Shown here: piece by piece, positions 19,147-30,962 of the stretch
How the letters are laid out: every line of letters starts with the position of its first letter
Numbering within the stretch: the stretch's first letter is position 1
The notes under the pieces: model-generated
Databases searched by the model: none
What the model saw: the letters and a program-made list of their open reading frames with translations, nothing else
What the model was told of the DNA's origin: nothing
Program-made: the position numbers and the translations under genes
Assembly: GCA_030765055.1 (NCBI GenBank)
Contig: CM060953.1
Span: 186,023,268 to 186,087,267, forward strand
Reading direction: 5' to 3'
Length of the DNA: 64,000 nucleotides
From: Mantis religiosa
Taxonomy: Eukaryota > Arthropoda > Insecta > Mantodea > Mantidae

Positions 19147-21690
19147 TTTCAACACAGTCTCCTTGTAACTCTACACACTTCTCTCAGCGATGCTCCCATC
19201 TGTATAACCCGGCCATATAGTACTCGGCGTTTTTCAACATAGTCATCTTGTAACTCTACACACTTCTCCCAGCGATGCTCTCATCTCTGTAACCGTCCAA
19301 ATAGTATTCGGCGTTTTTCAACATAGTCTCCTTCTAGCTCTACACACTTCTCCCAGCGATGTTCCCATCTCTGTAACCCGTCCAAATAGTACTCGGCGTT
19401 TTTCAACATAGTCTCCTTGTAACTCTACACACTTCTCCCAGCGATGCTCTCATCTCTGTAACCGTCCAAATAGTACTCGGCGTTTTTCAACATAGTCTCC
19501 TTGTACGTCTACACACTTCTCCCAGCGATGCTCACATCTCTGTAACCCGCCCAATAGTACTCGGCGTTTTCCAACACAGTCTCCTTGGACATCTACACAC
19601 TTCTCCAAGCGATGCTCCCATTTCTGTAACCCGTCCAAATAGTACTCGGCGTTTTTCAACATAGTCTCCTTATAACTCTACACACTTCTGCCAGTGATGC
19701 TCCCATCTCCGTGGCCCGTCCAAATAGTACTCGGCGGTTTTCAACATAGTCTCCTTGTAACTCTACACACTGCTCCCAGCGATGCTCACATCTCTGTAAC
19801 CCGTACAAATAGTATTCGGTGTTTTTCAACATAGTCTCCTTGTAACTCTACACACTGCTCCCAGCGATGCTCACATCTCTGTAACCCGTACAAATAGTAC
19901 TCGGTGTTTTTCAACATAGTCTCCTTGTAACTCTACACACTGCTCCCAGCGATGCTCACATCTCTGTAACACGTCCAAATAGTATTCGGTGTTTTTCAAC
20001 ATAGTCTCCTTGTAACTCTACACACTGCTCCCAGCGATGCTCACATCTCTGTAACCCGTACAAATAGTACTCGGTGTTTTTCAACATAGTCTCCTTGTAA
20101 CTCTACACACTGCTCCCAGCGATGCTCACATCTCTGTAACCCGTACAAATAGTACTCGGCGTTTTTCAACATAGTCTCCTTGTAACTCTACACACTGCTC
20201 CCAGCGATGCTCACATCTCTGTAACCCGTACAAATAGTATTCGGTGTTTTTCAACATAGTCTCCTTGTAACTCTACACACTGCTCCCAGCGATGCTCACA
20301 TCTCTGTAACACGTCCAAATAGTACTCGGTGTTTTTCAACATAGTCTCCTTGTAACTCTACACACTTCTCCCAGCGATGCTCCATCTCTGTAACCCGTCC
20401 AAATAATACTCGGCGTTTTTCAACATAGTCTCCTTGTAACTCTACACACTTCTCCCAGCGATGCTCACATCTCTGCAACTCGTCCAAATAGTACTCGGTG
20501 TTTTTCAACATAGTCTCCTTGTAGCTCTACACACTTCTCTCAGCGATGCTCCCATCTCTGTAACCCGTCCAAATAGTACTCGGCGTTTTTCAACATAGTC
20601 TCCTTGTAACTCTACACACTTCTCCCAACGATGCACTCATCTCTGTACCCCGTCCAAATAGTACTCGGCGTTTTTCAAAGTACTCTCCTTGTAACTGTAC
20701 ACACTTCTCCCAGCGATGTTCACATCTCTGTACCCCGTCCAAATAGTACTCGGCGTTTTTCAACATAGTCTCCTTGTAACTCTATACACTTCTCCCAGCG
20801 ATGTTCCCATCTCTGTAACCCCTCCAAATAGTACTCGGCGTTTTTCAACATAGTCTCCTTGTAACTCTACATACTACTCCCAGCGATGCTCCATCTCTGT
20901 AACCCGTACAAATAGTACTCGACGTTTTTCAACATAGTCTCCTTGTAACTCTACACACTTCTCCCAGCGATGCACTCATCTCTGTAACCCGTACAAATAG
21001 TACTCGGCGTTTTTCAACATAGTCTCCTTGTAACTCTACACACTTCTCCCAGCGATGCACTCATCTCTGTAACCCGTACAAATAGTACTCGGCGTTTTTC
21101 AACATAGTCTCCTTGTAACTCTACACACTGCTCCCAGCGATGCTCACATCTCTGTAACCCGTACAAATAGTATTCGGTGTTTTTCAACATAGTCTCCTTG
21201 TAACTCTACACACTGCTCCCAGCGATGCTCACATCTCTGTAACCCGTACAAATAGTACTCGGTGTTTTTCAACATAGTCTCCTTGTAACTCTACACACTG
21301 CTCCCAGCGATGCTCACATCTCTGTAACCCGTACAAATAGTAATCGGTGTCTTTCAACATAGTCTCCTTGTAACTCTACACACTGCTCCCAGCGATGCTC
21401 ACATCTCTGTAACCCGTACAAATAGTACTCGGTGTTTTTCAACATAGTCTCCTTGTAACTCTACACACTTCTCCCAGCGATGCTCACATCTCTGCAACTC
21501 GTCCAAATAGTACTCGGTGTTTTTCAACATAGTCTCCTTGTAGCTCTACACACTTCTCTCAGCGATGCTCCCATCTCTGTAACCCGTCCAAATAGTACTC
21601 GGCGTTTTTCAACATAGTCTCCTTGTAACTCTACACACTTCTCCCAACGATGCACTCATCTCTGTAACCCGTCCAAATAGTACTCGGCGT
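19147..21690. repeat. 85-bp tandem array derived from the end of a mariner transposase gene
   Basis: About 30 head-to-tail copies. The period was measured as 85 bp (caaatagta at 19806 and 19891). On the minus strand each unit encodes a version of NAEYYLDGLQRWEHRWEKCV followed by ELQGDYVEK, i.e. the last ~28 codons of the adjacent M3 transposase. Because 85 is not a multiple of 3, each unit shifts the frame, so no long repeat protein results; the frames at 19450-19662 and 20296-20511 are pieces of this. Units fall into subtypes (tactcggcg/tattcggtg; cttctccc/ctgctccc). Confidence 0.95.
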
Positions 21691-22460
21691 TTTTCTCTGC
21701 AAAATAATTGTTCACGAAGGTGATTGCCTCTTCATTTGATAAAAATATTTTTCCTCCGAGCGCAATTTTCAAATGAGGAAACAAAAAGATGCCGCTTGTG
21801 GCTAGATCTGGTGAGTAAGGCGGATGTTCAAGCAGTTCAAACCGTAATTCGTGGATTTTCGCCATTTCAATAGTTGAGGTGTGAGACGGTGCGTTGTCTT
21901 GGTGAATCAGGATTTTCTTTTTCTGAAAATGTGGCCCTTTTTTCGCAAGTTCTGCCTTCAGTTTATCAAGTAATGACGCGTAGTCTGCTCCTGTAATGGT
22001 GTTTCTCCTTTTTGAAGATTATCGATTGACTTAACTCCACGACTATCCCAGAAAACAGTCGCCATCACTTTCCGAGCCGAAAAAACGGTTTTTCTCTTTT
22101 TGGAGCCAGTTCCCCCCTTGCAGACCACTGTTTGGACTGTATGTTTGCTTTGAGCGTATAACGGTGTATCCATGTTTCATCTACATTAATTAATGGACGC
22201 CAAACCTCGGATTTATTGCGCCAAAACTACGCCAACAAAACGTTGGAAATGTTCATTCGAACCCGTTCTTGGTCTGACGTGAGCAAACGCGGCACCCAAC
22301 GCGTGGACGGCTTTCTCATGTCTAAATGTTGATTTAATATGTGACAAACACGTTCTTTTGATATGTTTATAGCCTCCGCTATCTCTCTCACTTTAAATTC
22401 AGGGGTATTGCCTTACAAAAACTAATATTTAATGTCAGCTCGATACTTGATTTTGTCCAT
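21691..22460 (-). pseudogene. M3 mariner transposase
   Basis: Minus strand: a start-like MDKIKYRADIK, REIAEAINISKERVCHILNQ, MRKPSTRWVPRLL (linker), INVDETWIHRYT (first Asp), a frameshifted middle, IHQDNAPSHTST (second Asp), PPYSPDLATSGIFLFP, then the C-terminal NYFAEKNAEYYLDGLQR that runs into the satellite. The third catalytic Asp of the D34D triad is replaced by Gly (TSG instead of xSD). Several stops and frameshifts, so inactive. The N-terminal helix-turn-helix is only partly present. Confidence 0.85.
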
Positions 22461-22569
22461 TTTCATAAAAACACTCACATCAACTCACTCAAACGACATT
22501 GCATAACAACTTGGCGTCCAAAATGGCTGAAACTTTGGTGAATACTGTCAACAGATGAACAACGAAATT

Positions 22570-23040
22570 CACTAGCTTTTATTTACCACCTTCACCAGAA
22601 AGCATCGATATCTTAAGTTAAATAGTGAAATAGGTCGAAAGTTGCTGGGATACGAGTTATTCTTTCTATGCTTAGGTATGAAAACTGTCATGGACGGGTG
22701 ATATTGACTGAGAAAGCTCTGTGCTGTACCGGATATGTTTGAATAACTTAAGGCAATGCATAAAGTCACCCTTGGGCAGTTCTTTAATTAACTCACAGGT
22801 GGTGTCAGACCCAACCTACTCAGAACGAGGTAAATCATTTAACACTTCTTCCATTGTTGGGTTTTCGTTGAATGATTGAATAGATTCGGAGACAATCAAG
22901 GAAAGCGCTGGAGTAGAGAGAGCTGGAACTGTTGGGGGGTGTATCGTTGGGGCTGGAATATCTGAATATAGTAGAGAATGCAGACTCGTATCTCCAATAG
23001 CTTTAGATTCAGTAATGGTATCTTCAAAGAAGATCATATA
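22570..23040 (-). pseudogene. Non-LTR retrotransposon RT fragment (N-terminal part)
   Basis: Minus strand: NPTMEEVLNDLPRSE, then after a stop VGSDTTCELIKELPKGDF, LSQSISPVHDSF, and in another frame KNNSYPSNFRPISLFNL. PSNxRPISL is the hallmark block of LINE reverse transcriptases, and the preceding SPGxD-like block is also placed correctly. The palm motifs and C-terminus are absent. Stops and a frameshift make it a relic; the clade is not assignable. Confidence 0.65.
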
Positions 23041-23789
23041 TATACCCTACGTGTGCATAAATAGCGTGGAGATATGCCACATTCTAGACCGAGGCGTTTT
23101 ATTGTTAAGGGAGGAGACGACGGCCGACCAAGATTCTCTTTTGTTTAATTTCACGACGTACAGCGGAGCGAAGACGTAGTAGTTCAGATTTTGAGATGCA
23201 GTAGCGTTTCGTTTGTATTTACATTAAGCTCTCTGTTCTATCATTGAATGGCCCTGTGATAAGTAGCAGTTTTAGTGGTAGCGTAGTATATTCTGGTGTC
23301 TTAAATGTAGTGGCAGAATATTTAAAAGAAAAATACAACTTCATCGGTATCCATTTTGGGAATGAATTCTCGAAGTGGAAACTGTTGAAGTGCGTATTTG
23401 AAAAGGTTAAGGCTCCAATTGTCCGTATTGAGCTTCCAAGTAGAAAGTCTCACTTGTAATGTATGAGCGAAGTTTTAGTAATGGTAGTGATTGAGAAGTA
23501 GCCGCTGACCTGAAGTGTTGAAGAAGAGGGAGGTTGGTAAAACGTAATACGAAATGCTCAGTTCATATCACTTGCACACCTCCTCTCAGACCTATTTACA
23601 CCCTCCAAAAAGAGGTTAGTAAGTAAACGAACTGCAAGAGACCACAAGTTCAAAAACATGCCACAGAAATTCGTGGAATACCCTAACGAATGCTCCGAGT
23701 TCATCCCAATGCCAAGATCCGGTGCATAGCCACCATTCAGATATTTACAAAAGTGGACCATTGAAATAAAGAAACCTTGCTAAAAGAAA
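23041..23789. other. Stretch with no recognised gene
   Basis: A 71-codon plus frame (23244-23459) and a 67-codon minus frame (23558-23761) have no resemblance I can name. Confidence 0.35.
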
Positions 23790-24420
23790 ATGAACGAATG
23801 AACGAATGAGCGAATGAACGAATGAACGAGTGAACGAATGGATGAGTGAGTGAGTGAGTGAGTGAGAGAGTGAGTGAAACCATGCTGAAAGAAAATGAAC
23901 GAATGAACGTGTGAAACGAATGAACGAATAAACGAGTGAACGGGTAAGTGGGTGAGTGGGTGAATGAAACCATGCTAAAAGAAAATGAACGAATGAATGA
24001 ATGAATGAATGAATGAAACGAATGAACGAAAGAGTGAATGGGCGAATGAACGAATGAACGAGTGAACGAGTGAGTGAGTGGGTGAGTGAGTGAGTGAGGT
24101 ATTTTTTTTTTAATTTTACGTCCTCCAACTGTAAGTCATATCGGACGATGAATTGGATGGGTGAAATGATGCTCAATTGAGCCCAGGGTCCATAGAGCTT
24201 AGAGTTACCCGACATTCGTCCTTCAGGATAAGCGAAAACCCTGTAAAAAACCTTATCCAGGTAACTCACCCTGACCGAGATTCGAACTTGGGACCTCTTG
24301 GACGTGAGGCAGACATGCTACCACCACGCTACCGAGGCCGGTAGAGTGAGTGAGTGAATGATGGAATGAGTGAATGAATGAATGAATGAGTGAATGAACG
24401 AATGAATGATTTAGTGTGTA
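23790..24420. repeat. Tetranucleotide microsatellite (GAAY/GAGT)n with SINE-2 inside
   Basis: Imperfect gaac/gaat/gagt tetranucleotide runs at 23790-24098 and 24344-24412 are interrupted by a reverse SINE-2. The long minus-strand frames here (23737-24269) translate to runs of HSLTHSFIRSF and are artefacts of the repeat. Confidence 0.9.
24101..24341 (-). mobile_element. SINE-2 copy, full length
   Basis: Minus strand: head tagcgtggtggtagcatgtc with B box agttcgaatctcgg, ggtgagttacctggataagg, then tatcctgaaggacgaatgtc, atggaccctgggctc and ccgatatgacttacagttgg, ending acgtaaaatt plus poly-A (seen as poly-T on this strand). It sits inside the tetranucleotide repeat, so a target-site duplication cannot be distinguished from the repeat. 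Confidence 0.9.
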
Positions 24421-24429
24421 TATTACAAA

Positions 24430-25110
24430 AGATTACAGTTTACAACTTTAGGCTACATTTATTTGTCTTTACCTTGTTGCTACCTTGTCTTACATGACAC
24501 CCTGGTCTTCTGCTCTGTCAGGTAGCTCTTAACCTCCATGCCTCCTTGTTACTCAATTATCCCTATTCCTCCCTCCATCTTCGTTTCTTGTATTCTTTAC
24601 ATTTCTTATCCATTGTTCTTTTACTTTCTGTAGAACTCACCAATACTTCTTACCTTATTTTCCTCCTTTCCTGTTAACATTTTTATGGTTATTATCATCT
24701 TCTCTTTCTCCCTTTTTTCCTCCCAAACCTTCTTCCTCCACATTGCAAGCTCCTCGCATACTGTTACATAGTGTTCTATGCTTTCTTTTCCCCCACACAA
24801 TTCACAAATTCCCTACATCTTATCCCTCTTTGGGATATTGTCCCTGTTCTCATCCAAGCTAACCCTTCTCTCTCTTGCCTATTGAAGTAATCTACGTATG
24901 CTTCTCGTCCCAAATTTCTTTTTATTTGCTTGTAAAGTTGTAATATTTTCATTTTTCTATACTCCCAAACATTTCCTGCCTTTTTAAACTGCATGTTACC
25001 AATTTACCCACATCACTTGTATTCCTTTCCTCTAGTCTCCATATATCTGCCATTCCTATTTTTCCCATAATTCCTCCTATCTCTGCCTACCAACTACGAA
25101 AAGAAAATAT
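24430..25110 (-). pseudogene. Non-LTR retrotransposon ORF2 C-terminus
   Basis: Minus strand: MGKIGMADIWRLEERN, then EGLAWMRTGTISQRGIRCRE, then after a frameshift ESIEHYVTVCEELAMWRKKV and MLTGKEENKVRSIGEFYRK before a stop. An aWxRTGt..GIR block followed by a Cys/His cluster (EHYVTVC) is typical of the C-terminal zinc-knuckle region of LINE ORF2. A similar piece lies at 56490-56700. The RT domain is absent. Confidence 0.6.
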
Positions 25111-25982
25111 GGTGAGGTCAATGCAGTTGCAGCTACAACGGTAAATATAATAATGGGATGGTACTGGGAGACTTAGTAGGTTTAAATCTAAAGCACGTAG
25201 CAAGATTTCAAGCAGTTTACAAAGTTAATCAATTTGATCACCATCCCACACAGTATCATCTTTGTTAAATTTGTAGACACTACAAATGCGAGTAAATACA
25301 TGTAGTTCATTATGAAGGAGAGCTGTCCATAAAAGTAATTCTTGGTACATTAGATTGGTTCTCTATTGTTTCCAGTAATTTCTTCTGGAAAAGACCAGAG
25401 TAATTCGTGTTAATACATTTCTGAGGGGCACCTCTTGCGAAATATCTCGGCTATCTTTTGAAAATTTGAAGTATTTGGTCGACAGAAGGTTCTTGTACCT
25501 GATGGAGAGTTATTCAGTACCTTTGAGCACTTAACTTATGAGATGATTCATAATTTACTTTGGGAGGCACGTCAGAATGATAGACGGGATGCCTCTAAGA
25601 TTTCGGCCACAACACTGCTGCCAGAGGAGAGTGAAAGTTCTACGCTAACAAATGAAGTCAGGGGTTGATCATTCCTCTGTTTTGGTGGAATATTAATGAT
25701 CTGCAACGTTAGATCATTAGGAGGAACGGTAGCAAACGCATACAACACACGAGCCTCAGGCTGCAATATTGAACTCGCAGTATCCAACATTGGAGTTGCA
25801 ATATGTGAGTCCATATGGTCGATATTAGCTCCTTTTAGCACAGTAGTAATACTGGGGGGGGGGGGGGCTCTTCTCTTGTTATCAGAGAGGGAAAGTCTTC
25901 AGGACTGGAGTCAGTAATGGTATGGCTTGCGAATCAATATATATGTGAACTTCCAACTTATATATGAATCAGATGGATGATG
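25111..25982. other. Stretch with no recognised gene; poly-G tract
   Basis: The minus frame 25572-25841 (89 codons) is unrecognised. A run of 14 G occurs at 25854-25867. Confidence 0.4.
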
Positions 25983-25984
25983 CC

Positions 25985-26065
25985 CAGCTGTTTAGCATAG
26001 GTGGTACCATGTCTGTCTCACGTTCAGGACTTTCCGAATTAGAATCTGGGTCAAGATAAATTATA
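25985..26065 (+). mobile_element. SINE-2 head fragment
   Basis: tttagcataggtggtaccat, gtctgtctcacgttcagga and aatctgggtcaaga match the tRNA-like head of SINE-2; the tail is missing. Confidence 0.5.
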
Positions 26066-26319
26066 TGGATAAGCTTTTCTCTCGTATTTTATCTCGCGCT
26101 ATCTTTATCTGTTTTTGCAGGCTTTTATTTCCCCATTTTGATGCCTATCAATTCCTTTGTGTAAGCAAGTTGCCTTATCACTCCGCGCGAACCCTTTTAG
26201 CGCATATGCCGCCAGTTGTAATACTGGATTCGCGACACTGCCCCTTCCTCAGGGTTGGTCGTCCCGAACAGCACCATCGTAGCCGGCCAGACGATCTAAG
26301 TGTACCACAAACATCTTCC

Positions 26320-26660
26320 CTCGGGGCACCAGTGGTTCCCGATACCCGTGGGAGAACGGGTTCGTCTCCGGATGGGGCTGAGGGAAGTGTTATATTCCCG
26401 GGTACTAGCCTGCATAGCTAGTAGAAGTGCTAGATCACCAGGCGGCCCTACCGAGGTCGATCGGTGGCCTTACTCTATGGGGTTGGCTCGCGTAAGTGGC
26501 GCATCCACTTCCATGTCGTCTTGTGTTTTCGGACCAGATGGGGGGGGGCCTTGTTAGTCTCTAGGTCTTTCCCTATGGAAAGCCCACGGAGGCGCTCGGT
26601 AACTTCCTGGTCGTTAGAGGGCGGGTCGGTCTTCACATTTAGTATATATATAATCCCGTA
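26320..26660 (+). repeat. R5 repeat, 5'-incomplete copy
   Basis: Matches R5 from agtggttcccgata through the ctagcctgcatagctag hairpin, ccaggcggccctaccgaggt and gtaagtggcgcatccacttc. Sequence at 26210-26320 is only loosely R5-like. A second R5 follows at once. Confidence 0.7.
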
Positions 26661-26664
26661 GGGC

Positions 26665-27150
26665 AGAGGATCAATCTCCTTCAGCTGCCGTGGTGCGGGC
26701 GCTGCGGACCCGTACCACTCGTGGTACCTCTGACGTAACTAGAGTAACCTCGGCCGAACTGCCGAGCCCCTCCCATCGGGGAGCTGTTTGGATTGGGTTG
26801 GACTCGAGGAGGCAGTGTGTTCCCGACACCTACGGGGAATTGGGTACCTCCGGCCAGGCTACGGCCGCCCGAAGAGGGTAGAGGGTTGCCTAATAAGTCC
26901 CGGGTACCAGACTGCAGAGCTAGTAGAAGGTGTGCTAGATCACCAGGTGGCCCTACCGAGGTTTATCGGTAGTCATATTTGCGGTGTTGACGCACGTAAG
27001 TGGCGTATCCACTTCCATCCGTCTTGACGTTGTGCTCAGAGGGGGGAGGGGGCTTTTAGACTCCAGGTATTGCCCTATGGAAAGAGCCCCGGAGTATCCA
27101 TCGCTCCCGGGTAGAAGGAGGCCTAGGTCCTCGGTCCTACGGATCCAGGA
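26665..27150 (+). repeat. R5 repeat, second copy in tandem
   Basis: Begins with cagctgccgtggtgcgggcg and ctcgtggtacctctgacgta and carries all R5 landmarks in order, including tgctagatcaccaggtggcc and gtaagtggcgtatccacttc. The end (aggactaatgggaga) resembles the end of the 41.8-kb copy (aggataatgggag). Confidence 0.75.
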
Positions 27151-27246
27151 CTAATGGGAGATAAGTGACGACAGATAACCACTCTATATTGAGGCTGTTG
27201 AGGTATCAGTTCATGAAGTACAGATCTACAGCTTCTGGGCCCGCGT

Positions 27247-27455
27247 CGATAGCGTAGATGGTAGCACTACCTCATGTTCAAGAGGTCCCGTGGAATCTCG
27301 GCCAGGGTGAATTTACCTGAATAATGCTTTTTCCGGAGTTTTCCCTTATCCTGAAAGACGAATGTCGTGTAACTCTAAGCTCTATGGACCCCGGACTCAT
27401 TTGTGCATCAATTCACCCAAATGATTCACCGTCCGATATGACTTAACTTTCAAGT
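27247..27455 (+). mobile_element. SINE-2 copy
   Basis: Head tagcgtagatggtagcacta with a decayed B box (gtggaatctcgg), body ttttccggagttttccctta, tail tcctgaaagacgaatgtcgt, aagctctatggaccc and gtccgatatgacttaactt. Single tail, not amplified. Confidence 0.8.
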
Positions 27456-27474
27456 TCTTTTTAATGTATATGGG

Positions 27475-27735
27475 TACATTTTTGTGGATTTTCTCTCAAA
27501 ACTTTATGTGCATCCTCAATATTCCATACGTTAGGTCTTCCAGAACGTGTTAAACTTAAGTGTCTTCGTCTCCATTGTTGAAACGCCAGAACCATCGTCA
27601 TGCCACACGCTCACTAACGACACCTACTCCTTCCATATTCTTTGAGCTGCGACAGCGACTTTATAATCTTGTTTCTAGTAATGTTTTAAAAGTACTCCAA
27701 GTTCAAACTTTGTTATCTCCATTTTGTGAATGTCT
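27475..27735 (-). pseudogene. Mariner transposase N-terminal fragment
   Basis: Minus strand: MEITKFELGVLLKHYW, VAVAAQR, VVSERVAWRWFWRFNNGDED and SLTRSGRPNVWNIEDA. The WF.RF..GD..L...RSGRP block is the second helix-turn-helix region of mariner transposases. The catalytic half and termini are missing, and the subfamily differs from M1-M4. Confidence 0.7.
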
Positions 27736-27739
27736 ATTA

Positions 27740-28570
27740 ACAAATGAAGACTGATACATGCTGACAATGTATCGAAACACTAGCCATGGTATCCTGTAAA
27801 TATAATAATGAGATCATCTAATAGTTTGACCTGCGAACTAATCGGGAATTCATCGACCTTGTTTTCTAGATATGAATGTACTCCATCCATGACTTCTTGG
27901 AATGGTACTTAAGTCAACAATTCAAAATGTGTTACACAAGTGTTTATGTCCCCACTCTTAAAACTTCAGCAGGATTCCCTGATTTGTGGACTGGTAAACT
28001 GATTCTATTCAAAGTCCTCTACGATACAGAGCCGGGCTAGAGAATAAATGACAGTCTATGCCGGCACGTCTGATAAAAAGAGACAAATGAAGCTCACATT
28101 GAACATCTGTAAATCCATGTCAACTTTGGAGAGTCAAATTATATTTGCAAATGCAAAACAAGTACATTATAGTAGTCGCAGCATTATTAACCTTTGGTAA
28201 TAACCATTTTCAATTATTCTATTTATCAGTTATTGCAATTGTATGTAATGTTTGCCTTCAGTTTCCTATCATACGCTATTGATGCATAATTAAATGTGGC
28301 ATGCACGGAGAGTAGACAAAGGAAATGTAAAAACATTCAACAAAGCCAATCAGTCTGACCAATGTGAAACTATCACGTACGTATCTATTCTTCTACAAAC
28401 ATCACCTCGCACTTGATTTATTATAATTTAGAATAACATTTGCAGAAATTGTTTCATAAAGCGCTCTGCTTAACCCATAGACGGATCCTTTTAAACGATT
28501 CACTATATTATCATAATCACATGAATGAACACCTAGAGCTAAAGTATTTTATAGCTCAATATTATTATTC
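27740..28570. other. Stretch with no recognised gene
   Basis: Nothing supportable. Confidence 0.4.
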
Positions 28571-28574
28571 TCGA

Positions 28575-29830
28575 TTCAGTAGCGTGTCTGCGTCACGTTC
28601 AGGAGGTACCGAGTTCGAATCTCGATTAGCGTGGGTTACCTGTATAAGGTTTTTTCAGAACTTCCCTTATACTGAAAGATTAACATCTGGCAACTGTAAA
28701 CTCTATGTATCCTGTACTCATTTGAACATCATTTCATTCATCGTCCGATATGACTTATCGTTGGAGGTTTCCTTTTATCCTGAAAGATGAATCCTGGTAA
28801 CTCTAAGCTCTATGTATCCTGTACTCATTTGAACATCATTTCATTCATAGTCCGATATGACTTAACGTTGGAGGTTTTCTCTTATCCTGAAAGATGAATG
28901 TCTGGTAACTCTAAGCTCTATGTACCCTGTACTCATTTGAACATCATTTCATTCATCGCCCGATATGACTTAACGTTGGAGGTTTTCTCTTATCCTGAAA
29001 GATGAATGTCTGGTAACTCTAAGCTCTATGTACCCTATACTCATTTGAACATCATTTCATTCATCGTCCGATATTATTTAACGTTGGAGGATTTCTCGTA
29101 TCCTGAAAGATGAATGTCTGGTAACTCCAAGCTCTATGGACCCTATACCCATTTGCACATCATTTCATTCATCGTCCAATATGACTTAACGTTGGAGGTT
29201 TTCCCCTATCCTGAAAGGTAAATGTCTGATAACTCTAAGCTCTATGTACCCTGTACTCATTTGAACATCATTTCATTGATCGTCCGATATGACTTAACGT
29301 TGGAGGTTTTCTCTTATTCTGAAAGATAAATGTCAGGTAACCCTAAGCTCTATGTACCCTGTACTCATTTGCACATCATTTTATTGATCGTCCTATATGA
29401 CTTAACTTTGCAGATTTCCTCTTATACTCAAAGATGAATGTCTGGTAAAACTAAGCTCGGTGTACCCTGTACTCATTTGAACATCATTTCATTGATCTTC
29501 CTATATGACTAAACGTTTAGGTTTTCAATTATTCTGAAATATTAAAGTCTCGTAACTCTAAGCTCTATGGACCCTGTACCCATTTGAACATCATTTCATT
29601 CATCGTCCGATATGACTTAACGTTGGAGGTTTTCCCTTATCCTGAAAGATGAATGTCTGGTAACTCTAAGCTCTATGTACCCTGTACTCATTTGAACATC
29701 ACTTCATTGATGGTCTGATATGACTTAACGTTTAGGTTTTCCCTTATTCTGAAATATTAAAGTCTAGTAACTCTAAGCTCTATGTACCCTGTACTCATTT
29801 GAGCATGGTTACATTGACCGTCTGATATAA
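28575..29830 (+). repeat. SINE-2 with tail amplified to about 11 tandem copies
   Basis: One tRNA-like head (~28575-28660; B box gagttcgaatctcg) is followed by ~11 head-to-tail copies of the 3' part of SINE-2. The period was measured as 108 bp (tcctgaaag at 28885 and 28993). The unit runs tcctgaaagatgaatgtctg, gtaactctaagctctatgta, ccctgtactcatttgaacat, catttcattcatcgtccgat, atgacttaacgttggaggtt, ttctctta. Units differ by scattered substitutions. The same array type is at 14.3, 39.7 and 50.2 kb. Confidence 0.95.
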
Positions 29831-30962
29831 ACATCTTTATTCGTAAGTCTTAATTTCATGTAAGAGATGAATTAAAATTCCTCTTCATTGGTGGTACATA
29901 ATTGTTGTAGACCAAAATGTAGAGAGATGCTGTGAGTTGGCTTCTGCTACTCTTAACTTTAAGATACTTTTCCTATCGATGCGGGAAATAAAAGCTATCG
30001 ACGGAATGACTTCCCAGTTGCCCTCTGTAAAAACGAGACGGTAGTAAATCACTTCTATCAGTAGCTGAACTAAACGAGCTCTTAGAGATTTCTGACCTAT
30101 AAGAAACGTCTCCTTTATCGATGTCAGCGGAAACGCATGTTTTAATTAAATTAATGGAACAGGTGAAATATGGAGCTGGAAGATTAACTTGAGATTTGCG
30201 AGTATGTCCTAATTGTAACATTGATGGAATAGATGGTCCTATATGTTCCAAAGGACATATAAGTCGATTAAAATAAGCACTAAAATCAAATGGAGCATAA
30301 CATTTATTTTAAAAAGCCCTCAAATTAAATTTTAGAAGAAGAAACATAGGTCTGGTTAAATAACAGTATAAATCAATAACCCAAAAAACGAACTTGGATT
30401 TTAAATTTAGTAACACTTAAAAATAGAATGCAGAACCGAGAAACAAGCAAGAGGACAAGGTTGAAGATTACAGCAGGCATATAAGCTACCTGCAATGAAT
30501 ACTACGTGTTTAAAAGACAGGAGTCTGACATATGGACACAGAGACTGGTAGTTCAGGACTCCAGGATTGTCCAGAGGAAGGTCGGAAGACAAAATCAACT
30601 GTGCAGAACATCTGAGGAAGATCCTCATCAACAGGGTGACTACGACAGGCAAAGAGAGAGAAGCTTCGAGGAAAAACACTGATACAGTATAGAGAACAAT
30701 AAACTTGGTTGATCTTTCCCAGATTAGCAAACCGGAACTGCAAAATCCTGCCCCGTTTCAATTGAAAGAGGCTGTTGTCAATCGTCCCAAAATGGAAAGT
30801 ATTTTCAAAAGTAATTAAAACAGGTAAATCCGCTACCTAAACTGATCATTAAATGGAAAACTTCTCAAAATATGTATTTTGCTAAAATTGACATAAAACA
30901 TTTCAATCAAAATATTGACAAAGGCTATCCTTTAAATCATTAGAACAATACTAAAGTACGCA
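29831..30962. other. Stretch with no recognised gene
   Basis: Frames 29973-30251 (-) and 30407-30761 (-) have no recognisable content. Confidence 0.4.

Larger units (their letters stand above)
19084..22510 (-). mobile_element. Mariner M3, swollen by an internal satellite
   Basis: The 3' terminus cgagggtgggctggaaagtt lies next to TA (19082-19083), and the transposase reads on the minus strand from about 22460 to 21690. Between the transposase end and the 3' terminus sits the 85-bp tandem array (19147-21690). The opposite terminal repeat was not found near 22.5 kb, and part of the helix-turn-helix region is missing, so the 5' end is truncated or deleted. Confidence 0.8.

Noticed and set aside
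19147..21690. CRISPR-like or leucine-repeat-like tandem appearance
   Set aside because: Units are contiguous without unique spacers, derive from a mariner gene end, and the context is an animal genome.
23737..24269. Reverse frames of up to 174 codons rich in HSLTHSFIRSF
   Set aside because: Product of the tetranucleotide repeat and the inserted SINE-2, not a protein.
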